Below the pieces are notes generated by a model. The model did no database searches. It was not told where the DNA came from and saw nothing but the letters and a program-made list of their open reading frames with translations. Position numbers and translations under genes: made by a program. From Geobacteraceae bacterium (lineage in GTDB: Bacteria > Desulfobacterota > Desulfuromonadia > Geobacterales > DSM-12255), in assembly GCA_013377075.1 (NCBI GenBank), contig JACABD010000031.1, forward strand, positions 1-45,273: a stretch of 45,273 bases of DNA, read 5' to 3'. Shown in pieces: positions 36,914 through 44,920 of the stretch. Numbering within the stretch: the first letter of the stretch is position 1; each line of letters opens with the position of its first letter.

Positions 36914-38018
36914 AGAATTCCCTGACTCTGGCACAGACATACTCTATCTGCTCATCACTTAACTCCGGGAAAATTGGTAGACAGACGCCGTTGTCATACG
37001 CAGAAATGGCCTGAGGGAAGTGATCGTCCCCCATAGAGTGACAGTAACTGCTATCTTCAAGCAGGTAACGGAAGGCCGGTTGGCGATGAAGTGGATAAAA
37101 AAAGCTGCGTGATTCGATCTCGCTACTCGTCAAAAAGGCCATCAAGTCGTGAGCCCTTTCGCAAAGCACCGGGATACGGAAAGGAATCCACTCTGCACCT
37201 TCCGGAGGTTCGAAGAAACGGACCGGCCTGAGCCCCTGCAAATGGTAACGATAACGTGCAAGTATATGCTGTTTGCGGCGGATTATTTCCGGAAGTTTGC
37301 CGAGCTGGACAATTCCCATTGCACTTTGCAGATCGGTCATCCGGAAGTTGTAGCCAATTTCAGGATGAATAAAGGTACCGCGATCCTGACGTCCCTGATT
37401 GCGTAGATGTAATAGTTTATCATGAATCTCAGGATCATCCGTAATGACAAATCCACCTTCTGCCGTGGTAATGGTCTTATCGGCAAAAAAGGAAAAGATG
37501 CCGACAGTCCCAAACGTCCCGGCATGGCGCCCCTTAAAATGGGCACCAATTGCCTGCGCCGCATCTTCTATTACCAAAAGGCTATGGCACTGGGCAAAAT
37601 CGCTGACAGCAGCCATATCGCAGACCGTACCGTACATATGAACCGGCATGATTGCTTTGGTTTCAGGAGTTATCAGCTTTGCTGCTGCTGCAAGATCTAT
37701 CTGATAGTGCCCTGGATGAACATCGCAAAAAACGGGCTTGGCACCGACCATTTCGATGGCTGTCGCTGAACCGATAAAGGTAAAATCAGGGACGATTACC
37801 TCATCACCAACACCGACACCAATTGCCTTAAGACCCAAATATAGGGCAAGCGTGCCGTTAGGGGCAAAGACACCATACCCTGAGCCTGTCAGATCAAGCA
37901 GCTGCCTCTGGAAAAGACGGGTCTGTGGCCCTTCGGTAATCCAATTTTTTTCAAAACAACTCCCCATGGCGGAGTACTCTTCCGCTCCTACCCATGGCTG
38001 AAACTGCGGAACCTTCAT
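36906..38018 (-). CDS. DegT/DnrJ/EryC1 sugar aminotransferase
   Basis: A 370-residue PLP enzyme that aminates an NDP-keto-sugar. FAPNGTLALYLGLKAIGVG is the cofactor phosphate loop, EDAAQAIGA carries the pyridine-binding aspartate, and K181 in SFFADKTITTAEGG is the Schiff-base lysine. The late RMTDLQSAMGIVQL is the family signature. No 4,6-dehydratase of clear RmlB type is next to it, so its keto-sugar may come from one of the SDR enzymes in the window. The start overlaps the fusion gene stop (ATGA). Confidence 0.92.
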   Translation of the reverse strand: MKVPQFQPWVGAEEYSAMGSCFEKNWITEGPQTRLFQRQLLDLTGSGYGVFAPNGTLALYLGLKAIGVGVGDEVIVPDFTFIGSATAIEMVGAKPVFCDVHPGHYQIDLAAAAKLITPETKAIMPVHMYGTVCDMAAVSDFAQCHSLLVIEDAAQAIGAHFKGRHAGTFGTVGIFSFFADKTITTAEGGFVITDDPEIHDKLLHLRNQGRQDRGTFIHPEIGYNFRMTDLQSAMGIVQLGKLPEIIRRKQHILARYRYHLQGLRPVRFFEPPEGAEWIPFRIPVLCERAHDLMAFLTSSEIESRSFFYPLHRQPAFRYLLEDSSYCHSMGDDHFPQAISAYDNGVCLPIFPELSDEQIEYVCARVREFYA

Positions 38019-39433
38019 GCTGCGTTAACTCCTTCACATTTTAATCTCTTCCGTATATCAGCCGACCTGAATATCCAGTACCCCCGACCAGCCATTCTCA
38101 ACAAATATGTACCGTGCCGGAACAGACTTGATTTCGAGACACCGTACGGTCTCGGTCGGTAATGCATCGGTATCTCGCCACACCGCAGGCCGAACCGGAA
38201 CGCTCCGTAGAGAAGTTCGAAATCGCCAAAAGGGTCCTCCAGTCCAAGAAACCCCCAATGTTCGTAAATCGTTTCGTACTCTTTACGGGTGATTGCTTTA
38301 ATGCCACTCAAAACATCGGTCGTATGCTGCCCGAGAAACCAAGAGAACCAGCGGGCAAAAAAGATATTACCGAGTTTCTTAAAAAACGTCATGGAACGGT
38401 CGTCAAATGGATAAATGAAGCGACTCCCCTCGACAAACTCGAAGCGGCCGGAGCTGAGCGCCTCGTAAAAATAGCTGATATCGTCCGGCGATGACGTTCC
38501 GTCCCCTTCATAAAGGATGATAATGTCACCAAGCGCGGCCTTAAACCCGACGCGGATAGCATCCCCCTGCCCCTTACCCGGCTGGATTAGAAGACGAATC
38601 CTCTTCTCCGGGTAGAGCCTGATAACCCGTTCTATCTCTTCCTTCGTACCGTCACTGGAGTGCCCCTCGACGAACAGAATCTCCTGATCGGCACAGACTC
38701 GCGGCAGAGATTTGATGATAGGCTCAATGTTACCGCATTCATCGCGAACAGTCAGCACAAGTGAGAGGGATTTGGGATTGACCTCCTTGACATCGTAAAA
38801 ATTCGGTCGCGCAATAATATACTGATTTAGTTTGAAAAAATCGAGCAAAGGAATAAGTACAGTCAGCCAATTGATGAACGCTCCCAGTAATCCAAGTTTG
38901 AGCGGCGACAGTGTCTGTCGGAATATTCTCAGCGCCTTGAATCCCATGCCATCAAGGAATGACGCAAGGTCTCGCACTGACACCCAGTTCTGAATACTCC
39001 CCTTACTGATGATTCGCAGTCTCTCAGCAAGAGTTATCATCCCCTGCCAAAGATAGTTGTGCTGATAGATGATGACTCTTGTCCCAGCATGACAGGCAGA
39101 CCGGACTCTCGAAAGCAGACTGCAGATATCATCACTCTCTCCAAGCGCTCCATTGAGAATGACGTAGTCGAACGTACCGTCCGGCAGATATTCCTCGTAC
39201 TTGGAAGAGACAACCGTTGTCCGACTGCCTGACACTACCGACAACTCTCCCTCCAGATTGGTCTGACTTACGACAACAATAAATTGTGAATCGAGTTCGG
39301 GGATAAGACCTGGTAGATAAGGGCCATAGTAGAGGATTGTTTTACCGGCTGGCACCAGAAAGCGAAACGTCCGATTGACAGTGGCATGGTAATAGCGAAG
39401 TGCTCCTGAGTATGGAGAAAGGGGGAGGATCAT
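38015..39433 (-). CDS. Methyltransferase-like domain fused to glycosyltransferase family 2
   Basis: A 472-residue two-part protein starting at ATG 39433, which overlaps the previous stop (ATGA); a GTG at 39466 is less likely. Residues 1 to about 190 look like a degenerate class I methyltransferase (KTILYYGPYLPGLIPEL, FDYVILNGALGESDDI, GTRVIIYQHNYLW), with motif I weak. From about 230 a GT2 domain follows: SLVLTVRDECGNIEPII, FVEGHSSDGT and ILYEGDGTSSPDD. A short C-terminal part (MHYRPRPYGVSKSSLFRHG) is as in DPM1-like enzymes. The first domain may bind rather than methylate. Confidence 0.8.
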   Translation of the reverse strand: MILPLSPYSGALRYYHATVNRTFRFLVPAGKTILYYGPYLPGLIPELDSQFIVVVSQTNLEGELSVVSGSRTTVVSSKYEEYLPDGTFDYVILNGALGESDDICSLLSRVRSACHAGTRVIIYQHNYLWQGMITLAERLRIISKGSIQNWVSVRDLASFLDGMGFKALRIFRQTLSPLKLGLLGAFINWLTVLIPLLDFFKLNQYIIARPNFYDVKEVNPKSLSLVLTVRDECGNIEPIIKSLPRVCADQEILFVEGHSSDGTKEEIERVIRLYPEKRIRLLIQPGKGQGDAIRVGFKAALGDIIILYEGDGTSSPDDISYFYEALSSGRFEFVEGSRFIYPFDDRSMTFFKKLGNIFFARWFSWFLGQHTTDVLSGIKAITRKEYETIYEHWGFLGLEDPFGDFELLYGAFRFGLRCGEIPMHYRPRPYGVSKSSLFRHGTYLLRMAGRGYWIFRSADIRKRLKCEGVNAA

Positions 39434-40350
39434 ATGGGCCGATAATTCTGGAACGGCTGGTACCACGAGTAAAGCCTGAGTAGTTCCTGAATCCCCTCCT
39501 CAATGGAAACTGTTGGAGTAAACCCCAGAGCTCTTATCTTGTCAAAATTAATAATAAAATCACGACGATCCGGGTCAGCAAGCTCAGTTTCAATAATCTC
39601 GTTATTAAGAAAGCGCTGGATGATCCGGGCCAGCTCCAACTTGGAAAAGTTCATGCTGCTGGTGCCGACATTATAGATCTGTCCGACCATCTTTTCTGGA
39701 ACATGAAATGCCATGAGATAACCTTTTACAGCGTCCCGCAGATGGAGAAACGTCCTGACGCTATGGGAATCAAACAGCACGATACTGCGGTCATGAACCG
39801 CCCTGTTCACAAAATCGTTCAGCAGGAGATCGCACCGCATACGTCTGCTGACACCGAAGAGCGTGGCAAAACGGAGAGAAATCGAATTCCGGCGCTGCAT
39901 GCAGAGTGTCTCAGCCTGCCACTTCGTCACACCGTAAAGGCTTTCTGGAGTCGGCTTTGCAGTCTCATCCTGCTCCAGCCCGCTTTTACCGTACAGGGAG
40001 GTTGTGGAAGCATACACCAGCACCTGATCCGGAGATAGCAACTTTACCATGTTATCGGTACTAACAACATTGATCATCTGTGCAGAATGGGGATTTGCTT
40101 CGCAGGCAGGATAACCGCTAATGGCAGCAAGATGATAGATCAGATCATAGGACGAGACATCCTGCTCCGCTAGATTACGGATGTCCCGCTTGATGATTGT
40201 GCAGTTACGGTCTGCCGCAAACCCCAGTACAGATTCATATCCGTAAATGAAGTTGTCCATGAGGGTGACCATGCATCCTTCTGCCAACAGCGCCTCTGCA
40301 AGCGCCACCCCTTTGTATCCGGCTCCGCCGGTAATAAGGACCCTCTTCAC
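39430..40350 (-). CDS. NAD-dependent epimerase/dehydratase (extended SDR)
   Basis: A 306-residue sugar-nucleotide SDR. The NAD motif is ITGGAGYKGVALAEALL, with lysine in place of the usual isoleucine. HLAAISGYPACEANP, YASTTSLYGK and YGVTKWQAET give the catalytic Ser, Tyr and Lys. NVGTSSMNFSKLELARII is the substrate-side helix. The start is GTG 40350, sharing one base with the previous stop. It probably sets the stereochemistry of a sugar used by the next fusion enzyme; substrate unknown. Confidence 0.85.
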   Translation of the reverse strand: MKRVLITGGAGYKGVALAEALLAEGCMVTLMDNFIYGYESVLGFAADRNCTIIKRDIRNLAEQDVSSYDLIYHLAAISGYPACEANPHSAQMINVVSTDNMVKLLSPDQVLVYASTTSLYGKSGLEQDETAKPTPESLYGVTKWQAETLCMQRRNSISLRFATLFGVSRRMRCDLLLNDFVNRAVHDRSIVLFDSHSVRTFLHLRDAVKGYLMAFHVPEKMVGQIYNVGTSSMNFSKLELARIIQRFLNNEIIETELADPDRRDFIINFDKIRALGFTPTVSIEEGIQELLRLYSWYQPFQNYRPI

Positions 40351-41480
40351 TAAGGCTTTCTCATCACGGCGTCTTTAGGAGCCACTACCGTCTCGTTACC
40401 GAAAAGATATCCGGAAACACACGCTGCAATATTGTCATAACCAGTGCTGTTCGGATGGCCGTCCCGCTCGAAAAACATGTCCAAACTCCAATTGCATTTT
40501 TCCAAAGCCGGAAAATATTTGACACCACTCTGCTTAACCTGTTCAGCAATGTTTATTGAATAGTTTTTTGTCATGATTTCATACTTCTGTGGGAGATGGA
40601 TCAAATGTATTTCAGCCTGAGGGTATTCAGCTCTTATTTTCCTTAATGAGCCAAGAGCAAAATCAATATTATCATAACTGCGTTGCCTTTTGCGACTGTC
40701 CAGAAGCACTCTGGCATAGTAATAGATAATCGAATCGTCATAAAGTAGCGCCTCGAGTCTTGCCTTGTAACCCCGTGCCAAATTTTCCTCATCAGTTAAT
40801 CTTCGTATCTCCTTGTATGTACTGCGAGATATTGCCCTAACCTCTTCTTTAGTGGCATTTAAAGGTATGACCCCAGCAACAGGTTTTGGCAGACACTGCT
40901 TATGTGGATAATTTTCGCTGCAAAAACTGATCATCCCGTCGTTTTCAAACGAATGCCAGTAACTTCGATAAAAATCATCAGTTATCGCCACTATGGCGAT
41001 ATGAGTAATCTTTACCTTATCTTTCATGTCATGCATCAGCAGATAGAAGTGATTAAAACCAGCTCCGCAGACACCAAAATTGTATACCTCCCTCCCAGCC
41101 AGATCATTCCTTAGCTTCGGCACCCAGGGGGTGCCACCATTTACTCCGGCGGTGAAGGAATCTCCAACAAATGCATAACAGCTCCGGGCATCGGCTTTTC
41201 GCACATAGTCTTTTGTATCTATAAATCCGAGATTGTTTGTGGGATAGATCACATCATACTCTAACTTGCCATTGTAAATTGCAACTTCCCGGATGGTCGT
41301 TTTCGGGAAGTAACGGATCGCTCCACCCGAGTACTCCTTGAAGACAGGAGAGCTGAATAATAGACTTCTGTCACGGAAATCGTATACCGGTTTTATTACA
41401 TGAAGAACCAGCTCCGCGACACCAAGAGTCAGCAGAATGGCCATTACTGCAAGCAACATATTTTGTAGAAGTCGTTTCAT
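40350..41480 (-). CDS. Membrane-anchored SGNH hydrolase-like protein
   Basis: A 376-residue protein with an N-terminal anchor (about 6-30). FVGDSFTAGVNG holds the nucleophile S108, NFGVCGAGFNH is block II, and RDGHPNSTGYDNIA gives the Asp-His block. It is the third SGNH protein in the window and is rather distant from the other two. A role in O-acylation or de-acylation of the glycan outside the cytoplasmic membrane is inferred. It is only eight bases from the B12-type radical SAM gene upstream. Confidence 0.8.
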   Translation of the reverse strand: MKRLLQNMLLAVMAILLTLGVAELVLHVIKPVYDFRDRSLLFSSPVFKEYSGGAIRYFPKTTIREVAIYNGKLEYDVIYPTNNLGFIDTKDYVRKADARSCYAFVGDSFTAGVNGGTPWVPKLRNDLAGREVYNFGVCGAGFNHFYLLMHDMKDKVKITHIAIVAITDDFYRSYWHSFENDGMISFCSENYPHKQCLPKPVAGVIPLNATKEEVRAISRSTYKEIRRLTDEENLARGYKARLEALLYDDSIIYYYARVLLDSRKRQRSYDNIDFALGSLRKIRAEYPQAEIHLIHLPQKYEIMTKNYSINIAEQVKQSGVKYFPALEKCNWSLDMFFERDGHPNSTGYDNIAACVSGYLFGNETVVAPKDAVMRKP

Positions 41481-41488
41481 ATTTATTC

Positions 41489-42922
41489 TCAGGAGAACTC
41501 TTTGAGGCGCCTGAAGATAAAAAAGGCTGATTTGACTGCCTCTAAGAAATTCATGTTGTACGTAAGCCTTCGATAATAAAAAGTGAAGTACATCGACTTT
41601 TCAATGAAAGCAAGTAATTTGTCCAACGAACTACTGCGGCAGACCCTCGCGACAAATCCTCTCAAGGAAGGAAACTTCACCACAATATTAGCGCAGCACT
41701 TCAATCTGATGATCTCTCTACCGTCATGATGCTGACGGAGGATGATGCTCTGCTCGTGAAAGGTTGCATCTGCAGGGGTGACGTCAACACTCTGAATATA
41801 GCCGTTTTCCAAAGCATACCGGGCAAGTAGCGTATCAGGAAGAGTCTGGTAAATCGATAACCATACCCATAGCGGTTTGAGCCGTACATTCAGCTCTATT
41901 GTCTCCCAAACCTGATTCAGGGTTTCACCTGGGAGTCCGACCATATTAAAGGTCGCAAAGGGTATATTATGGCGATGTAACAGTTCGGCACACCACACCA
42001 GTTTTTCGTCGGTTATATTTTTATTGAGGACTGTCGCGCGCATCTCCTGATTGCCGCTCTCTACACCAAAAGCAACCAGATAGCACCCCGCATCTTTCAA
42101 ACGGCCGATAAAGTCATCAGAAACCAGATCAGCCCGAAGCAAGCAGGAGAATGGCAAACCTATCTCCTGCTTGTAACGTTCGAGGAATTCATTACAGTAA
42201 GTCGAACCGGCAGTAAACGTATCGTCGTGAAAAAAGAAGCATGACGGATTGTGCTGTTTACGGATATTGGCAAGCTCAAGCAACACGTGATCTATGGAGC
42301 GGAGGCGTACATATCTGCCAACACCCTGGTAAAGCTCTCTGTATGCTGCTGCAGAGCAGAAATTACAACTAAAGGGACACCCCCTGCCGAGCATTACCTC
42401 CTGACGTTTCGAGTTAAATATGTGATCATAATCCATATACAACTCTCTGTCAGGGAAAGGTAACTGGTCAAGATCACACAGTGGTCGTAATGGATTTTTG
42501 ATAATACGGCCATTACTCTTAACAGTCAGGTTATGTATCAGGCTGTAATCAGTTCCTGATCGCAAGGCCTGAACAAGCTCCAAGACAGCATACTCCCCTT
42601 CGCCACAACAGATAACATCGACACCCTCAGAATTGATTACCTCCGGGACAAAGGTCGGATGCGGACCACCGAACAGGATCAGCAGATCATAATCAGCCTT
42701 CTGTTTGATCTGAGCAGCTAACGCAAGGTTTTTATGATGAAATCCTGTTGTACTGTAAAAGCCGACAATCCTAGGCTGCTTGTCGAGAACATCCCTTATC
42801 ACCTTCTGATCAGAACCAATGGAAACAGCCGTGCTATAACCATGCTGTTTAAGAACAGCAGAAATCTGCATTATGCCGAGCATCTGCTCGTAATAGTTCT
42901 GAACAAAAAGAATATCGATCAT
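41489..42922 (-). CDS. B12-binding radical SAM protein
   Basis: A 477-residue protein. Residues 1 to about 130 form a cobalamin-binding-like domain (QNYYEQMLGIMQISAVLKQHG, LLILFGGPHPTFVPEV, CCGEGEYAVLEL). The radical SAM core binds its cluster with C182, C186 and C189 (GRGCPFSCNFCSAAAY), followed by FFHDDTFTAGS and FGVESGNQEM, and ends with a third domain with basic residues. B12 radical SAM enzymes of this type often methylate unreactive carbon or phosphorus; the substrate here is unknown. It sits 102 bases downstream of the GT39-like gene, in the same direction. Confidence 0.87.
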   Translation of the reverse strand: MIDILFVQNYYEQMLGIMQISAVLKQHGYSTAVSIGSDQKVIRDVLDKQPRIVGFYSTTGFHHKNLALAAQIKQKADYDLLILFGGPHPTFVPEVINSEGVDVICCGEGEYAVLELVQALRSGTDYSLIHNLTVKSNGRIIKNPLRPLCDLDQLPFPDRELYMDYDHIFNSKRQEVMLGRGCPFSCNFCSAAAYRELYQGVGRYVRLRSIDHVLLELANIRKQHNPSCFFFHDDTFTAGSTYCNEFLERYKQEIGLPFSCLLRADLVSDDFIGRLKDAGCYLVAFGVESGNQEMRATVLNKNITDEKLVWCAELLHRHNIPFATFNMVGLPGETLNQVWETIELNVRLKPLWVWLSIYQTLPDTLLARYALENGYIQSVDVTPADATFHEQSIILRQHHDGREIIRLKCCANIVVKFPSLRGFVARVCRSSSLDKLLAFIEKSMYFTFYYRRLTYNMNFLEAVKSAFFIFRRLKEFS

Positions 42923-43024
42923 TTAGTACCAATCATAAATATATATTTCTCAAAAAGTGACCTAATGATAGTTATTTGCATAATAATACTCAGTGTCCGG
43001 GATTCGGAATTATGGGATAACGGA

Positions 43025-44623
43025 CTATCTGATTATGGGTGGCAGCTTCGACAAATCATAGATGAAAATACTGTAGCCGATTTTGGCAACCGGCTCAAAT
43101 TGCCTAAACCAGGCAAAGGTATTATGTGGCTCAAGGTAAACTCCCTGAAGATTTGTGGCACTGATGGCAACATATCGGGTCCTTGGAGTTGTGTCAATTT
43201 TATCAGGCTCTGGATTAACCAGATAATAACTCGGTAACCAGTCATACTCAATGCCATATCTTTGTGGTGTATCGGTGCCGAAATAACTCAGCGATATCTT
43301 CTGAATGCCATGGGCATCCATATATTTTTTCAACCCTTTAAGATCCTGCCCCCAATCGAGATTGGAATCGACAAGATACTTATAGGCTTTATCCGGACCA
43401 CCGACTAATTCATTAAAATAGGAAAGATAGTGCGGCATAATGAATAAAGAGGAGCAGATATACCACAGGGTTAAAGGTGCAATAAGTCTGATTATCTTTT
43501 GATTTTGATTGGCAAGAGTGCCGATTGCAACGAACATAAAGGGATAAACTGGCAGTAGATAACGTACCCCGGCTGATATTTTAGAAGTACTGAAAAGTAG
43601 TATGAAAAATATAATGGGCGACAGGAGGAAAAGAGCTTCAAACCATTTCGCCCTCCAAGCCCGCAGGTAGTAGAGCAGCGTAGCAAAAAATAAGATAAGA
43701 AGTGGCAAAGGTGTCTTTACCAGTAATACAAAGGGGTAAAAGTACCACCAACCGGATATTGAATAGGAACCACAAAAATAAGATTTGAAACCGGCATCAA
43801 GCTGTAACATCCGCAGTTGAAAACCCTGTAGGTAGGGAGTCAGGTTGAATCCGTAGCTAAATAGTAAAATAAACGCAGCCAAAGCAAAGATAATAAACAG
43901 CCTTGTAGTTGAGTAGATCCTTTTACTAAAACAGTGAATCAAATAAACATAAAGAAAATACAAAAGGAGCAAAACCGCATTAAGCTTGGTAGTTAATGCC
44001 AGACCGGAGGTTATGCTAGCGTAAAAAGTAGTCTTAAGAGTCGGCTTTTTAAGAAAATGCCAAAAATAATAGCAAGCAATAAAAGAGAGTGCACAAAAAA
44101 GAAGGTCTGAATTTATTATTCCTGAAAAGGCAAGCATATTGGGACAAAAAGCAAATAATAACAGTGATAGCAGGCCACCAGTGTCCCCATGAAGTTCTCT
44201 GCTGAATCGGAACACATAATAGCCAAGGATCAATCCGAAAAAGAGTATTGTGCACCGGGAAAGGATCAGAAGGCGGTCATTATTGTTTTCAGGGGCAGAA
44301 AGAAGTTCGTGGGCTCTCAGTATGTCAACAGAAGCGAGAAAATTCAAGTCGCGTTCCGCCTGCTCATACCTCCATACTTTTTGATTCTCGTGCGCAAGAA
44401 AAAGCGGGAGGCTGCTTACATAATAGGATAAGGGAGGAGAGAGAATACAACCCATTATATCCCATTTACGCGTTTCAAGAAGGTATTTGCCTATGCCGTA
44501 ATTCTGCCCCTCATCAAAAGTAGCTGAAGTGCTACGAATTGCCAGAAAACTTTGCGCCGAAAACAGGAACAGAAGAATACAGGCAATAACAGTAGTATTT
44601 TTTATAATAGCCAATTTAATCAT
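43025..44623 (-). CDS. GT39-like membrane glycosyltransferase
   Basis: A 532-residue polytopic protein. The first loop has STSATFDEGQNYGIG (D37, E38), typical of PMT/GT39 enzymes, and later come DYLLPVYPF-like and SYFNELVGGPDKAYKYLVDSNLDWGQDL, a stretch common in phospholipid-carrier-dependent glycosyltransferases. A soluble C-terminal domain starts near residue 400. It starts at ATG 44623 with AGGAAC in front, 97 bases beyond the strong hairpin at 44721-44760, so it probably has its own promoter in that AT-rich gap. Confidence 0.8.
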   Translation of the reverse strand: MIKLAIIKNTTVIACILLFLFSAQSFLAIRSTSATFDEGQNYGIGKYLLETRKWDIMGCILSPPLSYYVSSLPLFLAHENQKVWRYEQAERDLNFLASVDILRAHELLSAPENNNDRLLILSRCTILFFGLILGYYVFRFSRELHGDTGGLLSLLLFAFCPNMLAFSGIINSDLLFCALSFIACYYFWHFLKKPTLKTTFYASITSGLALTTKLNAVLLLLYFLYVYLIHCFSKRIYSTTRLFIIFALAAFILLFSYGFNLTPYLQGFQLRMLQLDAGFKSYFCGSYSISGWWYFYPFVLLVKTPLPLLILFFATLLYYLRAWRAKWFEALFLLSPIIFFILLFSTSKISAGVRYLLPVYPFMFVAIGTLANQNQKIIRLIAPLTLWYICSSLFIMPHYLSYFNELVGGPDKAYKYLVDSNLDWGQDLKGLKKYMDAHGIQKISLSYFGTDTPQRYGIEYDWLPSYYLVNPEPDKIDTTPRTRYVAISATNLQGVYLEPHNTFAWFRQFEPVAKIGYSIFIYDLSKLPPIIR

Positions 44624-44720
44624 CGTTCCTGTTATTGATCCAATAGAATACTGTATCTTGAACTGCTTGAAATATACAGATACCCACCGCTATTTATACT
44701 ATTCATATCCAACTCTATAA

Positions 44721-44760
44721 ACAAGAAAAGGTGAGATCGTAAGATCTCACCTTTTCTTGT
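44721..44760. terminator. Perfect 18-bp hairpin terminator, symmetric
   Basis: Left arm 44721-44738 and right arm 44743-44760 are perfect inverted repeats with a four-base loop. The arms hold GGTGAGATC at the loop side and AAGAAAA/TTTTCTT at the base, so the RNA of either strand ends in a U-rich run. It starts 17 bases after the stop of the 19-codon gene and should end transcription coming from the pilin side, separating it from the glycan operon. Confidence 0.88.
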
Positions 44761-44777
44761 CTACTAACAAGTCATCT

Positions 44778-44837
44778 CTAGCAAGGATGAACAACCGCAC
44801 TACCAGTAATCTTCGGGGTTACGTAGCTCTTTTTCAT
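44778..44837 (-). CDS. 19-residue micro-gene with perfect Shine-Dalgarno, RiPP-leader-like
   Basis: The minus strand shows AAAAGGAGGTG ending six bases before ATG 44837, then 18 codons and TAG: MKKSYVTPKITGSAVVHPC. The ribosome site is the best one I see in the window and a strong hairpin terminator follows at 17 bases, so a real small transcript is likely. YVTPKI fits the Y-x-x-P-x-(L/I) leader motif that RiPP recognition proteins bind in lasso and related peptides. The peptide ends in a lone cysteine. No peptide-maturation genes with certain assignment are beside it; the two radical SAM proteins of the window are candidates only. Alternatives: a leader peptide for attenuation, or a small structural or regulatory peptide linked to the pilin. 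Confidence 0.6.
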   Translation of the reverse strand: MKKSYVTPKITGSAVVHPC

Positions 44838-44889
44838 GGTTAGCACCTCCTTTTAGTATTTTATCTTTCCATGTAGCAGATGTTTGTTC

Positions 44890-44911
44890 CAGGGCGCCCG
44901 CAGGCGCCCTG
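44890..44911. other. GC-rich hairpin behind the geopilin domain 2 gene
   Basis: A 9-bp stem, CAGGGCGCC at 44890-44898 with its complement at 44903-44911 and a four-base loop. It lies 10 bases after the TAA of the geopilin gene. On the minus strand it is not followed by a T-run (GGAACAAACA follows), so it fits an RNA 3'-stabilising or leaky stop better than a full terminator. A T-rich tail exists only in the plus direction, where no gene precedes it. Confidence 0.55.
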
Positions 44912-44920
44912 TTTGTTTAT

